Positions 1 through 12,059 of a DNA stretch of 64,000 bases are shown here, piece after piece. This DNA comes from Laguncularia racemosa (Eukaryota; Streptophyta; Magnoliopsida; Myrtales; Combretaceae). The stretch spans positions 434,001 through 498,000 of the forward strand of contig JBBMOL010000058.1 of the NCBI GenBank assembly GCA_037954665.1, given 5' to 3'. The notes under the pieces are model-generated. The model did no database searches. It saw only the letters and a list, made by a program, of their open reading frames with translations, and was not told the origin of the DNA. Both the position numbers and the translations under genes were made by a program. The stretch's first letter is position 1; the number at the start of each line of letters is the position of its first letter.

Positions 1-161
1 AAAAATAAATAGGAAAACACTTCAATTTTGAAAAATGATTTCAGAAATGGCAATAATAAATAATAAACAATTTTTTAAAATTTTTGGAATTTTCAAAAAA
101 TACAAAAAATAGAAAAATCGCATTGCATATATGCAATTTGCGAAAATAAAAAAATCAGGAA

Positions 162-244
162 AGTGGGCTAGCTCAGCTGGTCCGGACCATGGGCTAAGGC
201 GCGCACAGGGGGTTGAGGTCTCGGGTTCGAATCGCGGAGGACGC
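162..244 (+). other. tRNA-like segment with pol III A and B boxes inside the LTR
   Basis: TAGCTCAGCTGG (169-180) fits the A-box consensus and GGTTCGAATC (224-233) fits the B box, spaced as in a long-armed tRNA. The T-arm can pair over 221-225 and 233-237 with one mismatch and a 7-nt TTCGAAT loop. The flanking seven bases on each side do not form an acceptor stem, so it is not an intact tRNA. It looks like a tRNA pseudogene or the head of a tRNA-derived SINE captured in the U3 region. Confidence 0.55.
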
Positions 245-576
245 AGTTTCCGCGTTTTGTAATTTTTCGACTTATCCAGTGACACGTGGCAGCATCTGAT
301 TGGCTGGAAGAAACGCACGCGCTGGGCGCGTGATCATCCCTTACCTCGAGCCCGAGATCGCCGGCGAGAAGAAAAATTCGTATTTCGGCCATTTTGATCC
401 GATTTTTTGCACGAATCCAACAGATCTTCAACGGAAATAAGATAAACACTATCTAATTGGAATCAAATCGCAACAAACCGTTGGATAGGCACGGATCGGA
501 GTTAGTTTTTCAACCGAAAATCCGATCAGCTTCAATCGGAGGAAATCCGAGCTTATCCAGCTCAATTTCAGGTGCC

Positions 577-585
577 TATAAATAG
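577..585 (+). promoter_or_regulatory. TATA box of the Tat/Ogre-type LTR
   Basis: TATAAATAG lies in a GC-rich context and is followed about 30 bp later by a purine-rich stretch where transcription would start. It divides a U3 part from an R/U5 part of the LTR. Confidence 0.65.
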
Positions 586-877
586 AGGAGGAGGTGAAGA
601 AGCCAACAGACAGATCAGAATTGCGAGAGAGAGAGAAAAGAGTGCAAATCGGAGGAAGTCCAAGCCGTGACCGCCGATCGGAGTTCAAACCACCGCAAGG
701 AGACGTTCTGGGAGTAAACCGCCACCACCATCGGACTCAGCACCCTCAAGAAGCTAGGATTCGACACTTCACCCGCCGCAAACGACCGCCGGAACGAGCC
801 AATACCGCCGCCGTGACCGACCGATTCGACCAGACCCGACCCGATCCGACCCGACCCGCGCACCGATCCAGATCCAG

Positions 878-1636
878 GTAAGTCGGATTTTCCAGATTTT
901 TTATTATTATTTATTTTGTTTATTTGTTTATGTTGAATTTATTTATTATTATTTATTATATTGTTAGCCATTTATTTATTTATATTGTCGATAAATAGGA
1001 AAATGTAGGAATTGTATTTTTCTAGGATTTAATAATGTAGAAAATAGAAAATAGAAGATAGAAAATAGGAAATAAGAAAAAAATAAAATAAAAATAATAA
1101 AAATGAAGAAAAATAATAGAAATATTAAAATAATAATAATAATAAAATTTTAAATTTCAAAATAGGATAGAAAATAAACTTAAGATAAAATTTTCAACAA
1201 AAAAAATATAAAAATTATAAAAATCATGAAAAACTTACAAAACTTATAAAAATCACAAAAATCATGAAAAACTTACAAAAAAATATATAAAAATTATAAA
1301 AATCATGAAAAACCTACAAAACTTATGAAAATCACAAACATCATAAAGATCACAAAAATTTAAAGAAATTCCAAGAATTACCAAAAAATAAAAATAAAAT
1401 AAAATAAGTTTTAACACTTAGAAAAATCCTTTTCTTCAAATAAACTCAAAATTGATGTTTTCCCTCAAAATCATTTTCAAAAAAATCAAATTCAAAGTTT
1501 AGGCTTAGAAATTTTTAGAAAAACCCCAAAGACGTTAAGAACTTAAATAAAAAGAGTTTGCAAGAATTAAAATTCATCAACAAATCTAAAGGTTTTCAAA
1601 AAAGCGAACTACGGCTTGTTTGATCCTGAGTAGCAG
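878..1636 (+). other. Possible intron in the LTR leader transcript
   Basis: A strong donor, CAG|GTAAGT (877/878), follows the GC-rich stretch downstream of the TATA box. It opens an AT-rich, low-complexity stretch that ends at TAGCAG (1631-1636), a good acceptor. GC-rich exon, AT-rich interior and strong donor together suggest a spliced leader. No transcript evidence is available. Confidence 0.35.
1195..1360 (+). repeat. A-rich degenerate tandem repeat inside the LTR
   Basis: Short blocks such as AAAATCATGAAAAAC and CTTACAAAAC recur two to three times with small changes. This is a low-complexity tandem structure within the U5 side of the LTR. Confidence 0.5.
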
Positions 1637-1933
1637 GTACGTAGGCACCCATTCGGGTCAACCCCCTAAAATGAATAAAAAATCATTTTCTTGAAATAAA
1701 TTCAAAAACATAAAAGTAACAAAGACACAATGAAACACATTTCTAAAGATGAACAATTTTAAGAGATTAGGTGGTAACCGCATAGGTTTTAATAGGTTAG
1801 CCTCCGGACCTAAAAACTCTGGTTTTCCCTTTTTCTCTTCTCACAAAAACGAGAAGAGGAAATAACGACGACTAGTAGTCCAAATTAAGACTAATCCGCT
1901 CCTTTAGTCTTAATTCAATTTTTCCCAACAACA

Positions 1934-2055
1934 GTTGGGTGGCGACTCCAAAAATCAAACGAAATTCCTAATTCAAGTCGAGGATCTAGATTAGATGAGC
2001 ATAGGGTTTAGTTTAGATCGGATTAGGAAGGGGAATCCAAAAATTAGACTCGACA
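1934..2055 (+). other. Primer-binding site and leader of the Tat/Ogre-type element
   Basis: TGGCGACTCC at 1940-1949 matches a tRNA-Arg-type primer-binding site. About 105 bp of leader follow before the sequence switches to an opposite-strand gypsy integrase fragment at about 2056. The rest of this element is absent. Confidence 0.65.
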
Positions 2056-3725
2056 ACTTGCAATGCATTTATCACACACAGTTTGTATACCATGTTTCAT
2101 CTTAAGCTAATAAAAATGTTCATGCAAAATGTCCAAAGTTTTTCTAACACCAAAGTATCCCATTAAACCGCTCCCATATGTCTCCCTCACCAACAAGTCA
2201 CGTATGGAACTTTTTAGCACACATAACCTATCTTTCTTAAATAAATACCCATCATGCCTATAAAAGTCTGCATATCCAGATTCAGAACAAGCTGCCCAAA
2301 TTTGACCAAAGTCAGCATCATGTTCATACAAGTCTTTCATGCATTCAAAACCAAGCAGCTTAGTATGTAAAGAAGTCAAAAGAGAGCATCTTCTAGATAG
2401 GGCATCGGCCATCACGTTTTCCTTACCCTACCTGTATTTAATCACGTATGGAAAGGTCTTGATGAACTCCAACCACTTAACATGCCTTTTATTCAACTTT
2501 CCTTGCGTCTTCAGATACTTCAGACTCTCATGATTGGAATGAATGATGAACTCCTTAGGTCATAAGTAATACTGCCACATTTGCAAGGTCCTCACTAGGG
2601 CATACAACTCCTTATCATACACAAGGTAATTTAAGGCAGCACCGTTGGGTTTCTCACTAAAGTAGGCTATTGGTTTGGAATCCTACATTAACACACTACC
2701 AGTGCCTTTCCCGGAAGCATCACATTCAATCTCGAATACTTTCTCAAAATTAGGCAGTACTAATAAAGGTGCGTTAATCAACTTACCTTTCAGAATTTGG
2801 AACGCCTGCTCATGTACTTCAATCTACTTGAAGTTGGCATTCTTCTTAACAACATTATTTAGAGGAGCAGCAATGGAACCGAAATCCTTCACAAACCTCC
2901 TATAAAAGCTTGCTAAGCCATGGAAACTCCTGACCTCATTTGCATTCTTTGGTGTTGGCCACTCCTGAATCACCTTCACCTTCTCCTTGTCCATAACTAT
3001 CCCATCTGTACCTACAACAAAACCAAGAAAAACCACAGTTTCCATACAAAAAGTGCACTTCTTTAAATTAGCATATAATCAGTTTTCCCTTAAAACGTTA
3101 AACACACATTGCAAATGTTGAATATGATCATCTAATGTCCTGTTATAAATTAAAATGTCATCAAAATAGACAACAACAAACTTTCCAATAAAATGATATA
3201 GAACATGATTCATTAATTTCATGAAAGTGCTAGGTGCATTTGTTAATCCGAAAGGCATTACTATCTATTCATATAATCCATGTTTAGTTTTAAATGTTAT
3301 TTTCCATTCATCTCTTTCTTTCATACGAATTTGATAATAGCCATTCTTTAGGTCAATTTTAGAAAATAAACGTGCACCATGCAATTCATTAAGCATGTCA
3401 TCTAACCTAGGGATATGATGCATGTACTTAACTGTTATTTTGTTGATTGCCCAGCAGTTGACACACATGCGCCATGTTCCATCCTTCTTAGGGACTAAGA
3501 TGACAAGAATTGAACATTGGCTGAGGCTTTTTCTAACAAATCCTTTCTCTATCAATCCATTAACTAGCCTCTAAATTTCCTTGGCCTCCTCAGGATTAGT
3601 TCGGTATACTGGCCGATTAGGAATAGAAGCACTTGGCAAGAAATCAATTTGGTGCTTGATACCTCGTAGTGGAGGTAGACCCTTTAGTACTTCTTCAGGA
3701 AACAAGTCTTCATATTCTTACAATA
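2056..3725 (-). pseudogene. pol remnant of element A: reverse transcriptase, RNase H, integrase zinc domain
   Basis: Starting near 3725 the minus strand encodes the linker into reverse transcriptase, then PKKDGTWRMC (about 3490), FSKIDLKNGYYQIR (about 3350), an intact YFDD active site near 3165, and the connection region FLGFVVG near 3020. RNase H follows, and an integrase HHCC zinc domain that breaks off after CDKCIA at about 2060. The integrase core is absent. At least four in-frame stops interrupt it, and several sit where relatives have Trp or Gln (for example after GLYE near 3270, and after HEHFY at 2107). They are single transitions. It cannot make a functional polyprotein. Confidence 0.85.
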
Positions 3726-3889
3726 AAAGGGTTAAGGTCAGTATTAGTAAAATATAAATCCTTGCACTCTTAACCTCACTTTTTCTCGCAATGTTCTCTC
3801 CTCTCTATGTTTTAGACTCTTTTTCCTCATTGCTCACTAGTGTTTGTTTATCACTCTTTCCTTTCTTCTCACTCTTCACTCACACACTC

Positions 3890-5529
3890 ACTTGTTTCTC
3901 TCTGAATTCCTTTGCAATCCTTACTTGATCCTCGCAAGCTTCTCATGGTTTCTGTGGAGTTAGAACCACCTTCCTTTTGTTTAGAACAAAAGAATATCGA
4001 TTATTGTACCTATCATACATCACCATCCTATCAAATTGCCATGGTCACCCTAGTAATAGGTGACTAGCCTACATAGGAACCACATCACACATCACTTCAT
4101 CTTTATAACTCCCTATAGAGAAGGCTATAAGAACCTACCTGGTCACCTTCACTTCCCCACACTCATTCAACCATTGTAACCGATATGGGCTTAGATCTTT
4201 TATAGCTTTCAACTGCATCTTATCAACAAATAAAGTGCTAACAACATTAGTGCAGCTGCCACTATCGATGATCAAACTATATACTTTATTTTGTACATAA
4301 CATCGTGTATGAAAGATGTGTTCAAGTTGGATCCCTTCACCGTCCTCCTGCGGTTGAGCACTAAGTACTCGCCTAGTGACATATAACTCTCCACTCATAG
4401 GTCCCTCCAAATCAACATCCTCATACTCCTCTAACAATGATACATCATCCTCCTCAGAGCTGATGCTCTCCACATCTCCATTATCGCGAATGATCATAGC
4501 CCTTTGATTTGGACACTGAGATGCAATATGTCCAAATCCCTGACACCTGAAACATTTAATATCTCGAGTTCTAGAAGATGGTTTAGTGTTAGTTTTACCT
4601 TTAAACACAACTACTAGACTCTTAGCCTTCACGTCCTCTTTAGGCTTCGAATATGTAGAATTTTTCTTCTAATTGGACTTCCACGAAGAGCTAGAAGTCG
4701 CCCTAAATCTCGGATTGCTCTTATACTTCAATTGTCGTTCTACCTTAATCGCCCTATGCAACAATTCTTCCATATCTAAATAATGATGTAAGTCCACCAC
4801 GTCAGCAATCTCCCAATTCAGCCCATTAATGAATCTAGTCATTGTCGCCTCATCATCCTCCTCTACTCTGGCTCTAATCATGGCCATCTCCATTTTCTGA
4901 TAATAGTCCTCTATACTCTTAGAACCTTGTGTCAATCCCTGAAACTTCCTAAGCAAATCCTTATGGTAATGACTAGGGATAAACCGTTTATGCATAATGG
5001 TCTTCATCTTATCCTAAGTACTAACAAGTCGCTCTCCACATCTGCACCTATTACATACTAGATGATCCCACCACACACTAGCATAGTTTGAGAATTCAAC
5101 TGCAGCTAATTTGATTTTCTTCTCCTCAGTATAGTTGTGGCATTCAAATACATGATCCATCTCCCTCTCCCACTCCAAGTACAACTCTGGATCATTCTTC
5201 CCTTGAAACGAGGGTATCTTCATCTTAATACTTCCCAAGTTACTGTCTCGCCGCTAGGTATTCCCTCTCTCCCTCACGTAATTATACTCTCATGAATTCG
5301 TTTCCTCACTTTCTTCTATCCTAATCCCTCTCCTCATTGGTCTACTCACCCTTTGCTTAATAGTGGTACTGCTAAATAGTTCCTTACTCCTTTCCATCTT
5401 ATCTATCCTCTCATAGATTAGTTTAAGTTCTCCACTCAAGATTCTCTTCATCTCCCCCATTAACGCATTAAACATCACCTTATTCTCCCCTCCTCCATTT
5501 TCACCTCCAATTGTGTTTTGTCCTAACAT
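3890..5529 (-). pseudogene. gag-protease remnant of element A
   Basis: The segment begins at an ATG at 5529. It holds a retrotransposon gag domain (KIPSFQGKNDPELYLEW near 5225, ASVWWDHL near 5075), a CCHC zinc knuckle CFRCQGFGHIASQC near 4545 and a retropepsin active site LIIDSGSC near 4270. The protease catalytic triplet DSG is intact. Stops after LVST (about 5014) and after WKSN (about 4670) break the frame; the first is a Trp codon changed to TAG. The 733 bp between the ATG and the primer site show no gene and are the untranslated leader. Confidence 0.85.
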
Positions 5530-6262
5530 ATCTCTATAGTCAAGAAAATAATTAGTAACACAACTATAATATGTTTCTCACAACTCACTTGTGTATTCCT
5601 CTCAAATACTAATACTCTCACAATCCACTCGTGTTTATCTCTCAACAAGAATGTCCTCACAACCCGCTCTTACAATTCTTTAATATGAACTCAAATTAGA
5701 AACCTCCTCAACGCAACCACTAAGGTAAAATCTATTGATTACTTGTCGGTTCCAAGTCACAGCAAACAATGGAGAATAACTAAAATTCTAATTGATATGA
5801 AAAAGTACTCACTATTAATTTGGAAACACAAATTAAAGCAATCCCTATCACGAAATTGAAGGAATAAAAAATTGCACCAAATATGTCAAGGAGTGTGAAT
5901 GCAATTCGAATACAAAATTGGAAAGACAAAGACATATTTTTCGGTAGGAATTAGAAAGTATATTGTAATAATTGATTTGTGATTTGCAAAAAAAGAATTT
6001 ATCTTATGATTTTCGGCAATTGGATCTTTTCACGGCCGAACATGATTTTTTTTTATACTAATTCTTAAAGAAATAAAATAAGAATCACAACTTGAACTTC
6101 AATTAACTAGGATAACAATTGTTGTGGTTGGTTACCAATAGATCTCCTATGATCGACTTGAATTTTTTTTTTTATATATACAAAATTCTAGGGTATAAAT
6201 AAGAAATATGGAATTGAACAAAACACTAATTTAATAAAGATAGAGGTTACTTGATTCAAGAA
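5530..6262 (-). other. Untranslated leader of element A
   Basis: AT-rich sequence between primer site and gag. It contains T-rich runs and no credible reading frame. Confidence 0.6.
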
Positions 6263-6282
6263 GCCCAAGCTTCGATACCAAA

Positions 6283-6969
6283 TGATGCGTAAAACCCTAG
6301 GTATGTCAAACCTAGATCCCGGCGATCGTAATTGAAATCAAATCCTAAGGAACGTCTCAAACAAGTAGAATGGAACTAAACCCTAATCACATCTGTTGAT
6401 TGAAACCTAAGTTATCAAGAGATTTTCCCAAGCAATTATGTTGAAGAAAACCGCAAAGAACAAGAGAAGGTTTTTCTTTCTCAAAAGAAAAATTGTAATT
6501 TTCAATAATAAAATAATGATAATGTGCCCCTTTTTGTTGTCCCCTATCCTTGGTGATATAAGGATATCACATAACAAAAAATAATAACCTAAGTTTCCTA
6601 ACATAACATCCGACCTTATCTTCCTATTGACCGGAACTTCTAACTAATTATACTAAAGTACAAACCAAACAAATACAATAAAACATAACAAATAAAAAAA
6701 CCGAAAATACTTGTTCCCTTTTCGATTCAATAAAATGTATTTATTCTAAGATTTCCAAATCCTTGCATCCCTCCACGGAAACATGAATCAAATTAACGGG
6801 CATTGGTTTTCCTTTAGTGTAATTTGATTCATTAGCTTGTAAGTCCATGAATAATCCCTGTAAAGCGTCGTTCATCCTCCTAGCTCTAGCTCGAGTCATT
6901 GGGCCTCCAATACCTTGCAATGGATCTTGGGATTTTGGTTCCGTCCTATTAGATGCTAATTAATCCTCA
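6283..6969 (-). repeat. 5' LTR of element A, containing the polyprotein C-terminus
   Basis: The inner end is TGATGCG on the plus strand, two bases from the primer site. The outer end is estimated at CCTCA (6969) by comparison with the other gypsy LTRs here. On the minus strand 6969-6741 reads as the end of a polyprotein, with GIGGPMTRARARR (about 6905) and a stop at 6741-6743. This signature is common at the C-terminus of plant Ty3/gypsy integrases whose frame runs into the 3' LTR. Confidence 0.65.
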
Positions 6970-6989
6970 TTAGAGTTGGTGACTTTGAT

Positions 6990-8620
6990 AGGGTCTCGCG
7001 AGTAGCTCACTAATGCTAAGGTGGAATTCATTCCTTGGTGCACACCTAGAGGATTCCCCGCACTCCATGATTGGCAAGCTTCATCTACATTCTTCCTTGA
7101 GCATAGTGTCGTAGTATATTCACTACATCGAGTTACTCGACAATTGGGATTTGATCAAGGTGTACTTCGCGAGATTAACATCAATAAAGACTTTAATAAG
7201 TGTTGCAAAGTGCTTAACTCTAAGAACCATAAAGATATTCACCCACATGTCCGGCAACTATTCTTTCCATCTATGAAGCATTTCAACATTGCTTCTAACA
7301 ATTGGTTGACATATTGGAAGAACTGTATTGATAGGTTCAAAAAGTACATTGCCACATAAATAAATGATTCCCGACTAAAGCCAATCATTCACAAGTATGA
7401 CTTCTACTTCATAATTCTTAAAGAAGATAAAGATAAATCATAGAGTGACCCTACAATGCCCGTTACACCAATGGTTAGATAGATCAAATGTACACGTATC
7501 TATGAGGTGATAAAACTAATGGCCTTCTTCTTCATTTACCATTCATTCCTTTTTACATGCCTTGCTAACATTCTTCTTATCTTTTTATAGGACACAAGGA
7601 CAAATGATACTAGTGAGACTTCAGTTAAACCAAGGGTGAAGAACAATTGCTACGACTGCTAGCATTTTTAAAGGTGCTATCATATCAAAATCAACTCCCC
7701 CCATTTCTTGCCCTTTTCCAAATCTTGATATCATTGGTAAGGTGTTGCGACTCAAGGACCGTCCTACAGTCACCATAGATGTTGATGAAGATGGTGGAGA
7801 TATGGATACATAGAGTTAGTAGACTTTGAGTGGATTTCCAAGCGTACTCTTGGTGATAAGGATGGGTCTTTTATAGACATTGATGATCATCAGGGTGAGC
7901 ATCTATAACAACATGCCAATGAAGCTGATTTTCTAAGGCAGATGGACAGGGATGATGATTATGTGATTCACGAGCTGAGTAAGATGGTTAATTAGGATGA
8001 CCATGAGACCACACATCTAAAGGAGAGCCAAACTCAGACATATGCTTGTTAGACGCTAGGCCTTATGATGTCATCCTAGCATTACCTTTACAACTATCAT
8101 CTATACTAGCAAGCCTTAACCTATTTCCAGCTATACTTCTTCCACAATCAGTGATCCTACACTTATTTCTAGTCATAGTCTCCCAAGGGCTAGTACTCTA
8201 TCTGTTTTCAATCACGTTCCTCCTATTACGATGATTCCTAATTTTCATCCTCCCCTAGCCACTGTGATACTAGAACTAACAAAGAGAGGAGGTTCTTTTA
8301 CCTTAGTGGTGAGTTTAGTTAAGACTTCTTGCTTCTATAACTATGTCATGCCTTCCTATCTTCTAAATCCACTAAAGCACTTACATGTGATGGAGGGGAA
8401 CTTTTGGACAATGTCCATTTGCTGAGGTGTGGAGATTAGTGCCATTATTGCACTATTAGGGAGAGTTGTTGAACCTTTAGGCAAACATCGGAGTTTACTG
8501 TCTATCGATAAGTTGGAGTTATTAGTTACTAGTGTCATTGCAATCTATATCTTGAGATTTATGATCAATAAGATGGAGCTCATTACTAGTGAAGCTCAAA
8601 AGATACTTGATTGCTAGGAG
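6990..8620 (+). pseudogene. Decayed plant mobile domain (PMD) reading frame
   Basis: The frame at 7021-7359 carries a PMD-like signature: EHSVVVYSLHRVTRQLGFDQG (split here: EHSVVVYSL then HRVTRQLGFDQG), then NWLTYWKNCIDRFKKY. After an in-frame stop it continues as SRLKPIIHKYDFYF. A likely intron runs from about 7506 (GAG|GTGATA) to 7589 (TTATAG|GACA). Further frames to about 8620 are broken by many stops. PMD frames occur as host genes and as extra open reading frames, often antisense, in Tat-lineage retrotransposons. The Tat-type gag-protease on the opposite strand at 13.1-20 kb makes the second origin attractive. The start is uncertain because the LTR of element A abuts it. Confidence 0.55.
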
Positions 8621-9458
8621 GTTATAAAGTGATGTGATCGCCTTAGGTCTAAACTTAAAAGGGTCGAGCTTGAAAAGAAAGAGCTGCCTAGGAATAGAAA
8701 CCTGGACTCTATTATGGAATCTATCATTAAGTCTTGAGCTGTTGATCTTACTTTATTTATTTTGTTTAGACTTCCTTTATTATATTGTGTACACATTTAC
8801 CTTGCTTCATCATCATTGATGTATGGTGTTATCTCCTTTCCTTCTTTTTTTTTCGATGAGTTCCTTTTAACACGTTGTCTATAATATTACTTCTGTTAAT
8901 GAATGTTACCTTGTGTTTATTACTTTGAATTTCTCATCTCATGTCAATTAGTAACATACCATAATATGAATGTCGTAATATCAACACAACACTTTGCAAG
9001 ATTTTTTTCAAATAAGATCCGTGCAACCAAGCTAGGTTTCTCATTCATAAGCGATGATCCTTACGTTAACTATAATGAAAAGACATAAGAAAAATAACAC
9101 GTATTATTTAAACTTGAAAGTAATTGCATCATTAGTCAAGGGGGTATTACCCACTACTTAACTTATTCAGAATTTGATAAATTTAGACTAATGTTAAAGT
9201 AAACATGTTATGTTACATGCCTAGGAGATAGTACTTTAACTAGCTAGCCTATTGTAAATTGAATAAACATTGCATGCTTAAGAGACAAACCTCATACTCA
9301 GTACCAACAATGTAACAATGTGTAAAACACATACGATATATGTGTTAAAGGAGTACTCTCCCCTAATCTTGAAATAATGATGAAGAGAAGAAGACACCAA
9401 TAAATATATAAAAGCAAGCTCATGTTACTTGGGCTCGTCATTTTCATTCATTAACTTT
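8621..9458. other. AT-rich stretch without a gene
   Basis: No frame here has recognisable protein similarity. It is probably decayed tail sequence of the PMD-bearing element, ending at the insertion site of element B. Confidence 0.4.
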
Positions 9459-9463
9459 TTAAT

Positions 9464-10041
9464 TGATGTGCTTATTTCTATAATAGAATCATGTAATTCC
9501 AAATCCCAACCGATAATCAACAACAATCGAGTCTAATCAATCAAAACAGTGAACAATAATAAAAGAATAACCCTAAACCTTTACTGGATATAACACACCA
9601 GTAAGAAAGTAGTCCTAATACGAATTAGTTGATATAACGCAGAACAATCAGATACTGTCACTCGTCACAATCTACAAGATTGATAAGAGTATATGAAGAA
9701 CAAACTTCACTGTATATAATTCTCAAAATGTCAAAAAAAGTCCTTCATTCTTACAATACCAAGCTATTTATAGGAAAAGGAAAACAAAACTCGAAACATT
9801 CACAAACTAAATCGACTTAAGCAAGTAAGCTACTGGCTTTAGGGAGGGAAGGCTGCCGGCCTAAGGGGCAAAGCCACCGGCTTTGGTGGTTGGCCTATCT
9901 CCTACACCGCTGGCCTTGAGGGCCGGCCTAAAGGGTAAGTCACCAACCTTTTTGGCCGGCCTAAATGTGTCCTCCTCCGGCTCTTGTGATTTGATTCCTT
10001 CATCAAAGAAATTTGTAATGGATGTGATTTGATTCCCATCA
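9464..10041 (-). repeat. 3' LTR of element B
   Basis: 578 bp, from TGATGTG to CCCATCA on the plus strand, matching the copy at 12465-13017. On the minus strand it begins TGATGGGAATCAAA, which also encodes the end of the polyprotein (DGNQ). Confidence 0.9.
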
Positions 10042-12059
10042 TCTTCTCGGACTTGTGGAAGATTTGCTCTCAAATTTGATGGTTCTCCTATTTTAGATGC
10101 AAATTTCTGAGAATCACCTGAACTGAAAATTTTTGTCTACAAATGTTTTTTATCTTAAAGTCATAGATAACCTTGGGTCTTCTTAAGACATTCAGAAGTC
10201 TTTTGATAAAGCTTCTGAATTTCCTATGACTATTTCGCTCTATTCATGTCATATTCCAGTTCCTTCCACCTCACTACTAAGGACTTCCTTTCAATGGTTT
10301 TTTAGATATGTTCCTAAGCTTCGTGCACTTCGGTTGGTGACATAAGATTCAAAACAACTTGTTCACCATCCTTCTAAAACACATAGATGTTCCTAAACCT
10401 ATCATGTAGTACTCTCTTGTCAAATAACCAAGGTCTACCTAATAGTACGTGTGATGTGCACATAGGAAGAACATCATAATCAACTTCATCTTGGTACTTT
10501 TCCCCTATGTTGATTGGAACCTTAACCCTTTGAGTGACTTGTAGACTGTCTTGTTCACTCAACCAGTGCAATTCATAGGGCTTAGGATATGGGGTAGTGA
10601 CTAGTTGTAATTTATTTACTAGTGTAACAGCTACTACATTGGTGCAACTACCTCCATCAATAAGAAGAGCATAAAGATTACCTTGAACCATGCAAGGAAT
10701 ATAGAATAGGTTTTCCCTCTGTACATCCCTAATATCCAAAGATGTTGTCATTACCTTACGCAACACGCTAATAACCAAATATTGATCATTTTCCTTGTCT
10801 TCATGTACCTCAACATCTAGGTCCTCATAATACTCCTATAGCACTGCTGACAAATTTGTTGGCTTAAATATCTCTTTTTCGCCATCCTTGATTTCTACCC
10901 CTATAGTAGTCATCACCATTTTGTTAGGACATTAAGCAGTCATGTGTCCAAAGCCCATACATTTGAAGCATTGGATTTGACGAGTCTTCCCACCTGATGA
11001 CCCTGGCACTATTTGTCTCACGTCTACCCCAACAACTGTAACAGCTGCATTCGCTTCCACAATCTTATCAATCCCCCTTTTATCAGCTTGTTGACTATTT
11101 GACCCATATAGCTTAGTAGTGGATCCATAACTATTACTCACTACTTTGTACAAATTAGAACGCCTCCGTCTTTCAACTTTTAAAGCCAATTGGATGGCCT
11201 CATCAAGGGTGTCACACCGCTGTAGTTTTACTATACAAGCAATCTCGTATTTCAGATTAGACACAAATCGTGCCATAGTCTGTTCATGATGTTCAATGGT
11301 TCCACAACAAATTATAAGCGCTTCAGATTCTTGAACATATTTGTCCACAGTCTTACATCCCTATCTAAAGGTCTGTAGTCACATGAATAGTTTATGCTTG
11401 TAATGCTCTGGAACAAACCTCTTCCTCAAAACTCTTTTCATCTCCTGCCAAGTATGAATCTCGGCATCACTATCTCTCCTCCTATTGGCCACAAGGTTCT
11501 TCCACCACAAGGCAGCATGCCTTGTAAACTCGATTGCTACTAGATGAACTCAAGTATGGTCATTGATCTCATAGCACTTGAAGAGTCCTTCTACTTTATC
11601 TTCCTAATCAAGATAATCCTTTGTAAACCCCCTTCCAGTAAATGAAGACATCTGTAATTTTACATATTTCAAATCCCTAGGCGGCTTGTACTCACGATTA
11701 GGATAAACCTCATCTTCAAAGTTATCATCCATTTCCTCCCCGTAAACATGATACTCTCTTCTAACTTATCTGCCCATATTTCCTTCTAAGGTTCCTTCTC
11801 TACCCATAGCATTAAAGGCTACCTAAGGTGGGGGTGCCTATGGATTTGCCACTGGTTATTGGGGTAACATCATCTGATCGACTCGAGTGGTTAGGTTAGC
11901 AACCACAGTGGTTAGGTCCTGTAATTGTTCTTCCAAAGTTCTCTTACTACCTATAACACGACGTCTTTGACCTCCTCCTACAACTTGACTATTGGCCTCA
12001 TTCTTAATTCCTTCATTAACACTGTCGTTCAACATGCTTAACAGAAATTGCAATTTCAA
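10042..12059 (-). pseudogene. gag-protease remnant of element B
   Basis: The gag start is taken as the ATG at 12059. A gag domain follows (HAALWWKNLVANRRRDSD near 11510, MARFVSNLKYEIACIV near 11270), then a zinc knuckle CFKCMGFGHM near 10970, and a retropepsin-like domain with LLIDGGSCTNVV near 10665. The usual DSG active-site triplet reads DGG here, so Ser is lost. After LLGRPWLFDKR (near 10420) the frame decays, and only a short stretch resembling the end of a polyprotein (REDDGNQ) remains before the LTR. Many in-frame stops are present. The gag is clearly diverged from those of elements A and C. Confidence 0.8.

Larger units (their letters stand above)
1..1933 (+). mobile_element. LTR of a Tat/Ogre-type Ty3/gypsy retrotransposon, 5' end outside the window
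   Basis: This is a long LTR read on the plus strand whose start lies before the window. It has a TATA box at 577-585, then a GC-rich stretch to about 877, then very AT-rich DNA, and it ends at CAACAACA (1933). Seven bases later comes TGGCGACTCC, the complement of a tRNA-Arg 3' end, the primer usual in Tat/Ogre elements. LTRs of well over 1 kb are also usual in that lineage. Only the leader to about 2055 follows before the sequence switches to an opposite-strand gypsy element, so gag and pol of this copy are missing here. The lineage call rests on primer type and LTR size and is an inference. Confidence 0.7.
2056..6969 (-). mobile_element. Ty3/gypsy retrotransposon, element A, truncated in integrase
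   Basis: Read on the minus strand the order is 5' LTR (6969-6283), primer site, leader, gag, protease, reverse transcriptase, RNase H and the start of integrase, then a break at about 2056. The primer site TGGTATCGAAGCTTGGGC (6280-6263) resembles the initiator-Met type. Gene order and the zinc-knuckle and protease signatures are those of Ty3/gypsy. The primer and the coding overlap into the LTR suggest a chromovirus, possibly CRM-like. The 3' LTR is missing, so no target duplication can be read. Confidence 0.85.

Noticed and set aside
169..233. Functional tRNA gene
   Set aside because: A and B boxes are present, but the acceptor stem does not pair and one T-stem pair is broken.
594..881. Arg/Pro-rich open frame in the first LTR
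   Set aside because: It is a GC-rich leader segment downstream of the LTR TATA box and ends at a splice-donor-like site. No protein similarity is seen.
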